Source: Streptomyces sp. NBC_00820 (GTDB taxonomy: Bacteria; Actinomycetota; Actinomycetes; Streptomycetales; Streptomycetaceae). Taken from it: DNA of 64,000 nt. The stretch is from the NCBI RefSeq assembly GCF_036347055.1, contig NZ_CP108882.1, positions 1,302,001 to 1,366,000 on the forward strand, written 5' to 3'. Numbering within the stretch: the first letter of the stretch is position 1; each line of letters begins with the position of its first letter. The translations under genes and the position numbers were made by a program. This document shows, one piece after another, positions 1 through 7,398 of this stretch. The notes beneath the pieces are model-generated. The model saw nothing but the letters and a program-made list of their open reading frames with translations, did no database searches and was not told the DNA's origin.

Positions 1-181
1 CGAAGGTGTGCTGTACGGCGTTGGTGGCGAGTTCCGAGACGATGAGCCGCACCGTGTCGGCCGTTTCGCTGCCCGACGGCAGACCCCACTCCGCGAGGAT
101 GCCCATGACGTAGGAACGGGCCGCGGAGACCGAGGCGGGATCGCTCGGCAGAGTGACGGATGCTTCCAGGTGATCTGCCAT
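1..181 (-). CDS. ATP-binding protein, anti-sigma (HATPase_c/RsbW-like), partial
   Basis: The gene reads leftward from an ATG at 181 and runs off the window edge, so only about the first 60 residues are present. They begin MADHLEASVTLPSDPASVS and reach the N-box motif SELATNAVQH. In the RsbW/SpoIIAB-type HATPase_c fold this motif carries the Asn that coordinates Mg-ATP. In Streptomyces, small stand-alone proteins of this family are usually anti-sigma-like regulators. It diverges from an XRE regulator and a DUF397 gene, the usual three-part whiJ/abaA-like arrangement, so a developmental or antibiotic-regulation role is inferred. The fragment is too short to judge the rest of the ATP site. Confidence 0.85.
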   Translation of the reverse strand, partial: MADHLEASVTLPSDPASVSAARSYVMGILAEWGLPSGSETADTVRLIVSELATNAVQHTF

Positions 182-396
182 GGCGACGTCGTCCCTTTCC
201 ACGGAACCGCGGTCCGGCGAGGAGCGGAAGGTTCGAGTACGGTCCCGCACTGGTGGTTCCTCGTCAGACTGCCATCATCGGCGCCGGTCAGGGGACCGAT
301 CCACCAGGATGTGCATATATCTGTCGCTCGAAGCGGTGAACTCTGCGACCGGAGACCGCATTTGGGCGGCCTTCAGGGAGTATGAAGGAGGAGCCC
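182..396. promoter_or_regulatory. Divergent intergenic region, anti-sigma ATPase / XRE regulator
   Basis: This 215-bp divergent spacer must hold the promoters of both flanking genes. An AT-rich patch, CATATATC at 314-321, is the only obvious -10-like stretch for the rightward gene, and no good -35 partner is visible. A strong Shine-Dalgarno sequence, AAGGAGGAG, lies at 385-393 just before the ATG at 397. Confidence 0.3.
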
Positions 397-1257
397 ATGC
401 AGAACGGCCCCGCGGTACGACGCCGCAAACTCGGAGCCGAACTGCGCGCGCTGCGCGCCGGGGCGGGACTCACCAGCGGTGACGCGGCCCGTCTGGTGGG
501 CTGGCACCAGTCGAAGGTCAGCCGCATCGAGACCGGTTCCAGTGGCGTGAAACCGGCGGACGTGCGGTTACTCCTGGACGCCTACGAGGTGCGGGACGGG
601 CAGCTGTGCGAGCTGTTGCTGATGCTGGCGGGCGCGGAGGACGCGGGCGGCCGGCACCGCTGGTGGCACGCGTACCGCGGGGTACTGCCGCCGACGTACC
701 GGGACTTCATCAGCCTGGAGTCGCAGGCGAGCGGGATGCGCACCCTGGAGACGTCGGTGGTCCCGGGCCTGTTGCAGACCCCGGAGTACGCCCGGGCGGT
801 GACCCGGGCGGCGGTGGAGGGCGTGCCCGGGGAGCGCCTGGACGCGCTGGTGGAGGTGCGCCTGGCCAGGCAGGACGTGCTGCGCGCCGACCCGCCGCTG
901 AGGCTGGACGCCGTACTGGACGAGGCGGTGCTGCGGCGTGAGGTCGGCGGCCCGGAGGTGATGGAGCGCCAGCTGGAACGACTGCTGGAGGCCGCGCGTC
1001 TGCCGCAAGTACGTCTGCAGGTACTGCCGTTCGGTGCGGGGGCACATGTCGGCCTCACCGGGCCTTTCGTTATTTTCTCATTTCCGAGCACTTCTGATCT
1101 AGACGTGGTTGTTCTCGACCAGTTGACGAGTAGCCTCTACCTGGAACGGAAAGAAGACCTCCAGGCCTATGCGGAGGCCTTCGACACCCTCAGGATCCGC
1201 GCTCTCTCGCCCGAGGATTCGCTGGATTACATCGCCGGAATAGGTGACGGCGCGTAA
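397..1257 (+). CDS. XRE-family regulator with DUF5753 domain (Scr1/WhiJ-like)
   Basis: This is a 286-residue regulator. An N-terminal helix-turn-helix (about residues 10-65, with GWHQSKVSRIETG as recognition region) is followed by the C-terminal DUF5753 domain (SLESQASGMRTLETSVVPGLLQTPEYA onward, split here as a description of the family start). I place the start at ATG 397 rather than the in-frame ATG at 382, because AAGGAGGAG at 385-393 is an ideal ribosome-binding site for 397 and would lie inside the gene otherwise. Leucine codon 58 (568-570) is TTA, the rare codon read by the bldA tRNA, which predicts growth-phase-dependent translation. A DUF397 gene follows after 9 bp. Family knowledge: such pairs act in development and secondary metabolism, sometimes toxin-antitoxin-like. 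Its target is unknown. Confidence 0.9.
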   Translation: MQNGPAVRRRKLGAELRALRAGAGLTSGDAARLVGWHQSKVSRIETGSSGVKPADVRLLLDAYEVRDGQLCELLLMLAGAEDAGGRHRWWHAYRGVLPPTYRDFISLESQASGMRTLETSVVPGLLQTPEYARAVTRAAVEGVPGERLDALVEVRLARQDVLRADPPLRLDAVLDEAVLRREVGGPEVMERQLERLLEAARLPQVRLQVLPFGAGAHVGLTGPFVIFSFPSTSDLDVVVLDQLTSSLYLERKEDLQAYAEAFDTLRIRALSPEDSLDYIAGIGDGA

Positions 1258-1266
1258 GGAGGCACG

Positions 1267-1491
1267 ATGACTGCACTGCCTCGGAACGTCCCTGTCAGTA
1301 CCGATCTGCACGACGTGCGCTGGCTGCGTAGCAGCTACAGCACGGGAGCGAACAACTGCGTGGAGACGGCCCGGCCGCGCTCCGGCCCCTGGGCCGGGGG
1401 GCTCGCCGTGCGCGACTCCAAGAACACGGCCGGACCCGCGCTGCTCCTCTCCCCCGGGAGCTGGGCGGGTTTCGTCGCCGGGCTCCGGTAA
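1267..1491 (+). CDS. DUF397 domain protein
   Basis: This 74-residue protein shows the DUF397 pattern: WLRSSYSTGANNCVETA near the N terminus, then LAVRDSKNT and a C-terminal W-x-x-F-V segment. It starts 9 bp after the XRE gene, with AAGGAGGC upstream, and is presumably co-transcribed. DUF397 proteins are the usual small partners of DUF5753 XRE regulators in actinomycetes and are thought to modulate them, in some cases as the toxic member of a pair. There is no signal peptide or membrane segment. The family call is secure; the role here is inferred from context. Confidence 0.9.
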   Translation: MTALPRNVPVSTDLHDVRWLRSSYSTGANNCVETARPRSGPWAGGLAVRDSKNTAGPALLLSPGSWAGFVAGLR

Positions 1492-1632
1492 GCGGAACCA
1501 TCGCCGGCCCCGGTGGATCGAGGGTTCTCCCGCATATCGACCGCCGGTCAGGCGACCTCGACCGCTAGAGGATCAACCTCAACCGATCAGATTCGATCAC
1601 TTTCGCGCGATGCCCGGCCGTGTTCCGCCGAC

Positions 1633-2760
1633 TCATGGTCGTGTCTCGCCGATCACCCGTACAGCGCGTTCGATCTCGGCCCCGGAGAGGTCCGCACGGG
1701 CGGTCAGCCTCAGCCGTGAGACGCCGTCGGGCACGGAAGGAGGGCGGAAGCAGCCCACGGCCAGGCCCGCCGTACGGCAGTCGGCGGCCCAGCGCACGGC
1801 CTGCTCCGGGGAGGGGGCCCGCACGGAGACCACCGCCGCGTCCGGCCGTACCGCCTCCAGGCCCGCGGCGGTCAGACGTGCGTGCAGTTCGGCGGCGACC
1901 GCGCGGGCGCGCACCGCCCGCCCGGGTTCGCGCCGCAGCAGCCGCAGCGCCGCCAGTGCCGCGCCGGCCGCCGCGGGAGCCAGTCCGGTGTCGAAGATGA
2001 ACGTACGGGCCGCGTTGACCAGATGGCCGATCACCCGCGCCGGTCCGAGCACCACCCCGCCCTGGCTGCCCAGGGACTTGGACAGGGTGGCCGTGACGAC
2101 CACGTCCTGCGCGCCCGCAAGCCCGGCCGCGTGCGGCGCGCCCCGGCCGCCGTCGCCCAGCACGCCGAGCCCGTGGGCGTCGTCGACGACCAGACCGGCG
2201 CCGTGCTCCCGGCACGCCTCGGCCAGCGCGCCCAGCGGGGCCGCGTCGCCGTCGACGGAGAACACCGTGTCGGAGACGACGATCGCCGCTCCCCCGTGGG
2301 TGCCCAGCGCCTTGTCCACGGCGTGCGGATCGGCGTGCCCGACGACTTGTGTGGTGCCCCGGGCGAGCCGGCAGCCGTCGATGAGCGAGGCGTGGTTGCC
2401 CGCGTCGGACACGATCAGGGAGCCGTGCGGGCCGAGTGCGGTGACCGCGGCCAGGTTGGCGGCGTACCCGGAGGAGAGGACCAGTGCCGCCTCGAAGCCG
2501 CAGAAGTCCGCCAGCTCGCGCTCCAGCTCGGCGTGCAGCTCGGTGCTGCCGGTGACCAGGCGGGAGCCGGTGGCGCCGCCGCCCCAGGTGCGGGCGGCCC
2601 CGGCCGCCCCCTCGGCGACCTCGGGATGCCGGGCGAGGCCCAGGTAGTCGTTGCTCGCCAGATCCAGCAGCGGGGAGTCGGCCGGGCGTGGGCGCAGGGT
2701 CCGCAGGAGTCCGGCGCGGCGCCGCGCCTCGGCCTGCTCGTCGATCCAGCCGAACGCCAT
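1633..2760 (-). CDS. bioF: 8-amino-7-oxononanoate synthase
   Basis: BioF is a PLP enzyme that condenses pimeloyl-thioester with L-alanine, the first step of biotin ring assembly in the cytosol. The 375-residue protein has the alpha-oxoamine synthase features: SNDYLGLARHPEV near the N terminus, the glycine-rich GGGATGSRLVTGS, VDDAHGLGVLG (PLP-ring Asp/His), and the Schiff-base lysine in TATLSKSLGSQGG at about residue 228. The ATG at 2760 follows GGAGGAGCC, a good ribosome-binding site; the frame stays open further upstream but without a better start. It diverges from bioB-bioA-bioD across about 150 bp, the common actinomycete arrangement. No bioC or bioH is visible, so pimelate supply must lie elsewhere. 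Confidence 0.93.
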   Translation of the reverse strand: MAFGWIDEQAEARRRAGLLRTLRPRPADSPLLDLASNDYLGLARHPEVAEGAAGAARTWGGGATGSRLVTGSTELHAELERELADFCGFEAALVLSSGYAANLAAVTALGPHGSLIVSDAGNHASLIDGCRLARGTTQVVGHADPHAVDKALGTHGGAAIVVSDTVFSVDGDAAPLGALAEACREHGAGLVVDDAHGLGVLGDGGRGAPHAAGLAGAQDVVVTATLSKSLGSQGGVVLGPARVIGHLVNAARTFIFDTGLAPAAAGAALAALRLLRREPGRAVRARAVAAELHARLTAAGLEAVRPDAAVVSVRAPSPEQAVRWAADCRTAGLAVGCFRPPSVPDGVSRLRLTARADLSGAEIERAVRVIGETRP

Positions 2761-2823
2761 GGCTCCTCCGGAGGAATTTGTAGGTTGCGGACAGACCATA
2801 GCGGGCCGGCCGGGCACCCATGA

Positions 2824-2849
2824 TGTGGCAATACCCACACGGTGAACCG
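2824..2849. promoter_or_regulatory. Candidate operator(s) in the bioF/bioB divergent region
   Basis: Two adjacent inverted repeats lie between the divergent biotin genes: TGTGG-N6-CCACA (2824-2839) and CGGT-GA-ACCG (2840-2849). Actinomycete biotin genes are commonly controlled by BirA or BioQ repressors at such sites. The second element contains TGAAC, half of the mycobacterial/corynebacterial BioQ box, but lacks a clear second half. The match is suggestive only. Confidence 0.3.
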
Positions 2850-2908
2850 CCTCTGTTGTCCGATGTCTCCTTGGCCGGGAGCGGTCCCGTAGGACAGGAT
2901 CGGGCCTC

Positions 2909-4150
2909 ATGGACCTGCTGAACACGCTGGTGGACAAGGGGCTTCGGCGCGAGCTGCCGACCCGCGAGGAAGCGCTCGCCGTACTCGCCACTTCCGACGA
3001 CGACCTGCTCGACGTGGTGGCCGCGGCCGGCAAGGTGCGCCGGCAGTGGTTCGGGCGGCGCGTGAAACTCAACTACCTGGTCAACCTCAAGTCGGGCCTG
3101 TGCCCGGAGGACTGCTCCTACTGCTCCCAGCGGCTCGGCTCCACGGCCGGGATCCTGAAGTACACCTGGCTCAAGCCCGACGAGGCCTCCGAGGCCGCCG
3201 CCGCCGGCCTGGCGGGAGGCGCCAAGCGGGTGTGTCTGGTGGCGTCCGGGCGCGGCCCGACGGACCGGGACGTCGACCGGGTCTCCGAGACCATCAAGGC
3301 CATCAAGGACCAGAACGAGGCCGTCGAGGTGTGCGCCTGTCTGGGGCTGCTCTCCGACGGCCAGGCCGAGCGGCTGCGCGAGGCGGGCGCCGACGCCTAC
3401 AACCACAACCTCAACACCTCCGAGGCGACCTACGGGGACATCACCACCACCCACACGTACGCCGATCGGGTGGACACGGTGCGCAAGGCGCACGAGGCCG
3501 GCCTGTCCGCCTGCTCGGGTCTCATCGCGGGCATGGGTGAGAGCGACGAGGACCTCGTCGACGTGGTCTTCTCGCTGCGCGAGCTGGACCCCGACTCCGT
3601 TCCGGTGAACTTCCTGATCCCCTTCGAGGGCACCCCGCTGGCCAAGGAGTGGAACCTCACCCCGCAGCGCTGTCTGCGCATCCTCGCGATGGTCCGCTTC
3701 GTCTGCCCGGACGTGGAGGTGCGCATCGCGGGCGGCCGCGAGGTCCACCTGCGCACGATGCAGCCCCTCGCGCTCAACCTGGCCAACTCCATCTTCCTCG
3801 GCGACTACCTGACCAGCGAGGGCCAGGCCGGCAAGGCCGACCTGGAGATGATCGCCGACGCCGGGTTCGAGGTGGAGGGCGCCGACCAGGTGACGCTGCC
3901 CGGGCACCGGGCGGCCGGCGAGACCGGGTGCGGTACGCGGGCGGAGACCGGGTGCGGCGATCAGGCGGAGGCCGGGTGCGGCGGGCACGGGGACGCGGGC
4001 TGCGGCGGACATGCCGAGGCCGGCTGCGGTTCCCACGCGGGCGGCGGGGTGTGCGGTACGACGCCCGCGCCGGCCGCCGCCGAGGCGCGCACCGACCTCG
4101 TCGCCGTCCGCCGCCGGGGTGCCGGAACGGATCTCGCGCCCAATGCCTGA
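2909..4150 (+). CDS. bioB: Biotin synthase with Cys/His repeat tail
   Basis: BioB is the radical-SAM enzyme that inserts sulfur into dethiobiotin, using a sacrificial [2Fe-2S] cluster. The radical-SAM triad is CPEDCSYC, Cys65/69/72. YNHNLNTSE and [12 protein letters not shown] are also typical, the latter containing the conserved Arg ligand region. The enzymatic core ends near residue 330. Beyond it the 413-residue protein has an unusual tail of five octapeptides of the form (E/D)(T/A)GCGxxA (residues 338-377), each with one Cys and the last three also with His, then GVCG and a basic end. E. coli BioB is about 346 residues and lacks this. It overlaps bioA by 8 bp, so coupled translation is likely. 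The tail may bind metal; that is inference. Confidence 0.95.
   Translation: MDLLNTLVDKGLRRELPTREEALAVLATSDDDLLDVVAAAGKVRRQWFGRRVKLNYLVNLKSGLCPEDCSYCSQRLGSTAGILKYTWLKPDEASEAAAAGLAGGAKRVCLVASGRGPTDRDVDRVSETIKAIKDQNEAVEVCACLGLLSDGQAERLREAGADAYNHNLNTSEATYGDITTTHTYADRVDTVRKAHEAGLSACSGLIAGMGESDEDLVDVVFSLRELDPDSVPVNFLIPFEGTPLAKEWNLTPQRCLRILAMVRFVCPDVEVRIAGGREVHLRTMQPLALNLANSIFLGDYLTSEGQAGKADLEMIADAGFEVEGADQVTLPGHRAAGETGCGTRAETGCGDQAEAGCGGHGDAGCGGHAEAGCGSHAGGGVCGTTPAPAAAEARTDLVAVRRRGAGTDLAPNA
3920..4039 (+). repeat. 24-bp in-frame tandem repeat x5 in bioB
   Basis: Five consecutive 24-bp units (3920-3943, 3944-3967, 3968-3991, 3992-4015, 4016-4039) encode octapeptides [32 protein letters not shown] and EAGCGSHA. 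The units have diverged at synonymous and non-synonymous sites, but the Gly-Cys-Gly core is invariant, which argues for selection on the protein rather than fresh slippage. Confidence 0.95.
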
Positions 4151-5432
4151 CCTGCCCGGCCTGAGCGTCCCCGAACTGCTGGAACTGGACCGCCGGCACG
4201 TGTGGCACCCGTACGGCCCGATGCCCGGACGCGTGGAACCGCTCGTCGTGGAGTCGGCGAGCGGGGTCCGGCTGAAGCTCGCGGACGGCTCGGGCGAACT
4301 GGTCGACGGCATGTCGTCCTGGTGGTCGGCGATCCACGGCTACAACCACCCCGTCCTCAACGAGGCGGCGCACGCGCAGCTGGGGCGGATGAGCCATGTG
4401 ATGTTCGGCGGGCTCACGCACGAGCCCGCCGTGCGGCTGGCGAAGCTCCTTGTCGACATGTCACCTGACGGCCTGGACCATGTGTTCCTCGCCGACTCGG
4501 GGTCGGTGTCGGTCGAGGTCGCGGTGAAGATGTGCCTGCAGTACTGGCGTTCGCTCGGCCGGCCCGGCAAGCAGCGCCTGCTGACCTGGCGCGGCGGCTA
4601 CCACGGCGACACCTGGCAGCCGATGTCGGTGTGCGACCCCGAGGGCGGAATGCACGAGCTGTGGACCGGGGTGCTCCCGCTCCAGGTGTTCGCGGACGCG
4701 CCGCCCGCGGAGTACGAGGAGTCGTACGCGGAGCACCTGCGGTCGACGGTCGAACGGCACGCGGACGAACTGGCCGCGGTCATCGTCGAGCCGGTGGTGC
4801 AGGGCGCGGGCGGGATGCGCTTCCACTCCCCCGCCTATCTGCGGGCGCTGCGCGAGGCGTGCGACGCGCACGACGTGCTGCTGGTGTTCGACGAGATCGC
4901 GACCGGATTCGGGCGCACGGGCGAACTGTTCGCGGCCGGGCACGCGGGCGTGAGCCCGGATGTCATGTGCGTGGGCAAGGCGCTGACCGGCGGCTATCTG
5001 ACGATGGCGGCGACGCTGTGCACCTCGCGGGTGGCCGACGGGATCTCGCGCGGCAAGGTGCCGGTCCTTGCCCACGGTCCGACGTTCATGGGCAACCCCC
5101 TGGCCGCGGCCGTGGCCTGCGCCTCCGTCGAGCTGCTGCTCGGGCAGGACTGGCGCGCGGAGGTCGGACGGATCGAGGCGGGCCTGCGGGAGGGCCTCGC
5201 CCCGGCCGCCGGACTTCCCGGTGTGCGGGACGTACGGGTCCTGGGCGCCATCGGGGTCGTCCAGCTCGACCACGAGGTGGACATGACCGCGGCCACCCGG
5301 GCCGCGGTGCGGGAGGGCGTGTGGCTGCGCCCGTTCCGCGATCTGGTCTACACGATGCCGCCGTACGTCACGGACGACGCGGACGTGGCACGGATCGCGC
5401 GCGCGGTGTGCGCCGCGGCGCGGGAGGGATGA
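4143..5432 (+). CDS. bioA: Adenosylmethionine-8-amino-7-oxononanoate aminotransferase
   Basis: BioA is a class III PLP aminotransferase that uses S-adenosylmethionine to convert KAPA to DAPA. The 429-residue protein begins [16 protein letters not shown] and contains HVWHPYGP, the [14 protein letters not shown] substrate region, [12 protein letters not shown], and the catalytic lysine in GKALTGGYL (Lys279). The ATG at 4143 overlaps the end of bioB; the frame is open further upstream but that stretch is the bioB tail read out of frame. It is followed after 1 bp by bioD. Length and motifs are normal for the family. Confidence 0.95.
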   Translation: MPDLPGLSVPELLELDRRHVWHPYGPMPGRVEPLVVESASGVRLKLADGSGELVDGMSSWWSAIHGYNHPVLNEAAHAQLGRMSHVMFGGLTHEPAVRLAKLLVDMSPDGLDHVFLADSGSVSVEVAVKMCLQYWRSLGRPGKQRLLTWRGGYHGDTWQPMSVCDPEGGMHELWTGVLPLQVFADAPPAEYEESYAEHLRSTVERHADELAAVIVEPVVQGAGGMRFHSPAYLRALREACDAHDVLLVFDEIATGFGRTGELFAAGHAGVSPDVMCVGKALTGGYLTMAATLCTSRVADGISRGKVPVLAHGPTFMGNPLAAAVACASVELLLGQDWRAEVGRIEAGLREGLAPAAGLPGVRDVRVLGAIGVVQLDHEVDMTAATRAAVREGVWLRPFRDLVYTMPPYVTDDADVARIARAVCAAAREG

Positions 5433-5433
5433 C

Positions 5434-6150
5434 ATGCCGGTACTGGTGATCACGGGAACGGGCACGGAGATCGGCAAGACGGTCACCACCGCGGCCGTGG
5501 CCGCGGCGGCGCTCGCGGCCGGTCGTTCGGTGGCCGTGCTGAAGGCCGCGCAGACGGGGGTACGACCGGACGAGCGCGGGGACGCCGACGAGGTCGCCCG
5601 GCTCGCGGGCGGGGTGACTGCTGCCGAACTGGCCCGCTATCCCGAGCCGTTGGCGCCGGGTACGGCGGCCCGGCGGGCCGGGATGCCCCCGGTGCACCCG
5701 CACGAGGTGGCCGAGGCCGCGGCCAAGCTGGCCACCGAGCACGACCTGGTGCTGGTCGAGGGCGCGGGCGGCCTGCTCGTACGGTTCGACGACGCGGGCG
5801 GCACGCTGGCGGACGCGGCGGCGCTGCTCGGCGCGCCCGTGCTGCTCGTCGCCCCGGCCGGCCTGGGCACCCTCAACTCCACCGAACTGACGTCCCGCGA
5901 ACTGCGCTCCCGTGACGTGGAGTTGGCGGGCGTTGTGATCGGCAGCTGGCCCGACTCCCCCGATCTGGCCGCCCGTTGCAATGTCGCCGACCTGCCGGAG
6001 GTCGCGGCAGCTCCCCTCCTCGGCGCCATCCCGGCGGGCGCGGGCACCCTGCCACCGGCCGACTTCCGCGCCGCGGCGCCGGGTTGGCTGGCAGCGCGGC
6101 TGGACGGGACCTGGGACGCGGGGGCGTTCCGGGCGCGGGAAGCGCGGTAG
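5434..6150 (+). CDS. bioD: ATP-dependent dethiobiotin synthetase
   Basis: BioD closes the ureido ring of DAPA with CO2 and ATP. The 238-residue protein has the P-loop GTGTEIGKT near the N terminus, the lysine motif KAAQTG (substrate contacts), and EGAGGLLVRFD, the conserved Walker-B-like region. GLGTLNSTELTSRELRSR is also typical. It starts 1 bp after the bioA stop, so bioB-bioA-bioD form one operon with tight coupling. A large perfect hairpin lies downstream at 6207-6252. Nothing appears missing. Confidence 0.95.
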   Translation: MPVLVITGTGTEIGKTVTTAAVAAAALAAGRSVAVLKAAQTGVRPDERGDADEVARLAGGVTAAELARYPEPLAPGTAARRAGMPPVHPHEVAEAAAKLATEHDLVLVEGAGGLLVRFDDAGGTLADAAALLGAPVLLVAPAGLGTLNSTELTSRELRSRDVELAGVVIGSWPDSPDLAARCNVADLPEVAAAPLLGAIPAGAGTLPPADFRAAAPGWLAARLDGTWDAGAFRAREAR

Positions 6151-6206
6151 GCGCGGCAGGCGGGCTCTCCGTCGCGGACGTGCCGACGCCGGAGTCTCGG
6201 CCTCAC

Positions 6207-6252
6207 ATCCCGGATCCCGGATCCCTGTTCGCGGGGATCCGGGATCCGGGAT
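6207..6252 (+). terminator. 19-bp perfect inverted repeat after bioD
   Basis: The left arm, ATCCCGGATCCCGGATCCC (6207-6225), and the right arm, GGGATCCGGGATCCGGGAT (6234-6252), are perfectly complementary over 19 bp around an 8-nt loop. The arms are built from a repeated GATCCCG unit. There is no U-tract, as is common for Streptomyces terminators. It lies between the biotin operon and the ABC exporter and most likely ends bio transcription. Confidence 0.65.
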
Positions 6253-6437
6253 TCGGGGGCTCGGGCTCGGGGCTCAAGGCGCTGATCTCGGCCGCCGTGG
6301 CTCGGGCCTCGCCAAAAGGGCGCTCTCGACAGGGTGTTCGGGTCCTCGGAGCCGGAAAACGTTTCGAATGTGGGTCGGGTCACACTAGGCTCGGCCCGTT
6401 CGGGATGTCGGGGCGTCAAGGCGACGGGGAGGCAGTC

Positions 6438-7394
6438 TTGTTGACTTCTGCTGCGGAGAACGTGCCGGGCGGTGTGCCCGGTGGCGGGATCGCGGCCCGA
6501 GCCCGCGGTCTGACCAAGGCGTACGGTTCGGGCGAGACCGCCGTACTCGCCCTGGACTCGGTGGACGTGGACATCGCGCGCGGTCGTTTCACCGCCGTGA
6601 TGGGTCCCTCCGGCTCGGGGAAGTCCACGCTGATGCACTGCCTGGCGGGCCTCGACAGCGTCTCGGCGGGTCAGGTGTGGCTCGGCGACAGCGAGATCAC
6701 GGGGCTGAAAGAACGGGAGCTGACTCGGCTGAGGCGGGACCGGATCGGGTTCATGTTCCAGTCGTTCAACCTCATCCCCACGCTGAACGCCGCCGAGAAC
6801 ATCACGCTGCCCATGGACATCGCGGGCCGCAAGCCCGACCAGCAGTGGCTGGACCAGGTCATCGACACGCTGGGCCTGCGCGGGCGGCTCAAGCACCGCC
6901 CGGCACAGCTGTCGGGCGGTCAGCAGCAACGGGTCGCGTGCGCGCGGGCGCTGGCCTCCCGGCCGGAGCTGATCTTCGCGGACGAGCCCACCGGCAACCT
7001 GGACTCACGGGCGGGGCTCGAGGTGCTGGGTTTCCTGCGCAGCGCCGTGGACGACCTGGGGCAGACCGTGGTGATGGTCACCCACGATCCGGGCGCCGCC
7101 GCCCACTCCGACCTGGTGCTCTTCCTCGCCGACGGCCGGATCGTGGACCAGATCGAACGGCCGTCGGCAGAGGCCGTGCTGGAGCGGATGAAGGCGTTCG
7201 ACGTGGTGCGCGGCCGCAGCGGTGACGAGGCGAGCGCGCCGGACGGCGAGAAGGCACTGGGCGGCGAGCAGGCAGTGGGCGAGAAGAAGACGCTGGACGG
7301 CAAGAAGGCGCTGGGCGGCAAGAAGGCGCAGGACGACGTGGACGGCCAGGACGAAGTGATCGTGCGGGACGACGCGATCGTGCGGGAGGACTGA
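6438..7394 (+). CDS. ABC transporter ATP-binding protein (MacB/LolD type)
   Basis: This 318-residue ATPase has Walker A GPSGSGKS, the Q-loop region MFQSFNLIP, signature LSGGQQQR, and Walker B ELIFADEPTGNLDS, all as in the MacB/LolD (FtsE-like) subfamily that drives FtsX-type permeases. I place the start at TTG 6438, because GGGGAGG at 6426-6432 gives a 5-nt spacing; the adjacent TTG at 6441 and an in-frame ATG at 6405 without a ribosome-binding site are alternatives. The C terminus, beyond about residue 265, is a charged hexapeptide repeat (see 7242-7331), not part of the ATPase fold. The permease follows after 4 bp. Confidence 0.92.
   Translation: MLTSAAENVPGGVPGGGIAARARGLTKAYGSGETAVLALDSVDVDIARGRFTAVMGPSGSGKSTLMHCLAGLDSVSAGQVWLGDSEITGLKERELTRLRRDRIGFMFQSFNLIPTLNAAENITLPMDIAGRKPDQQWLDQVIDTLGLRGRLKHRPAQLSGGQQQRVACARALASRPELIFADEPTGNLDSRAGLEVLGFLRSAVDDLGQTVVMVTHDPGAAAHSDLVLFLADGRIVDQIERPSAEAVLERMKAFDVVRGRSGDEASAPDGEKALGGEQAVGEKKTLDGKKALGGKKAQDDVDGQDEVIVRDDAIVRED
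7242..7331 (+). repeat. 18-bp in-frame tandem repeat x5 in the ABC ATPase tail
   Basis: Five 18-bp units encode the hexapeptides DGEKAL, GGEQAV, GEKKTL, DGKKAL and GGKKAQ. They form a charged, probably disordered or helical tail after the ATPase domain, followed by an acidic end with DEVIVRD and DAIVRED as a further imperfect doublet. Confidence 0.85.
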
Positions 7395-7398
7395 CCCG

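Noticed and set aside
2761..2908. Biotin riboswitch or classical BirA operator
   Set aside because: No known biotin riboswitch class exists to match and no long BirA-type dyad is present; only short inverted repeats are seen.
1565..4312. Very long leftward open frame (915 codons) across bioF and bioB
   Set aside because: Only the bioF part (to 2760) has family motifs and a ribosome-binding site; the rest is antisense to bioB and open because of high G+C content.
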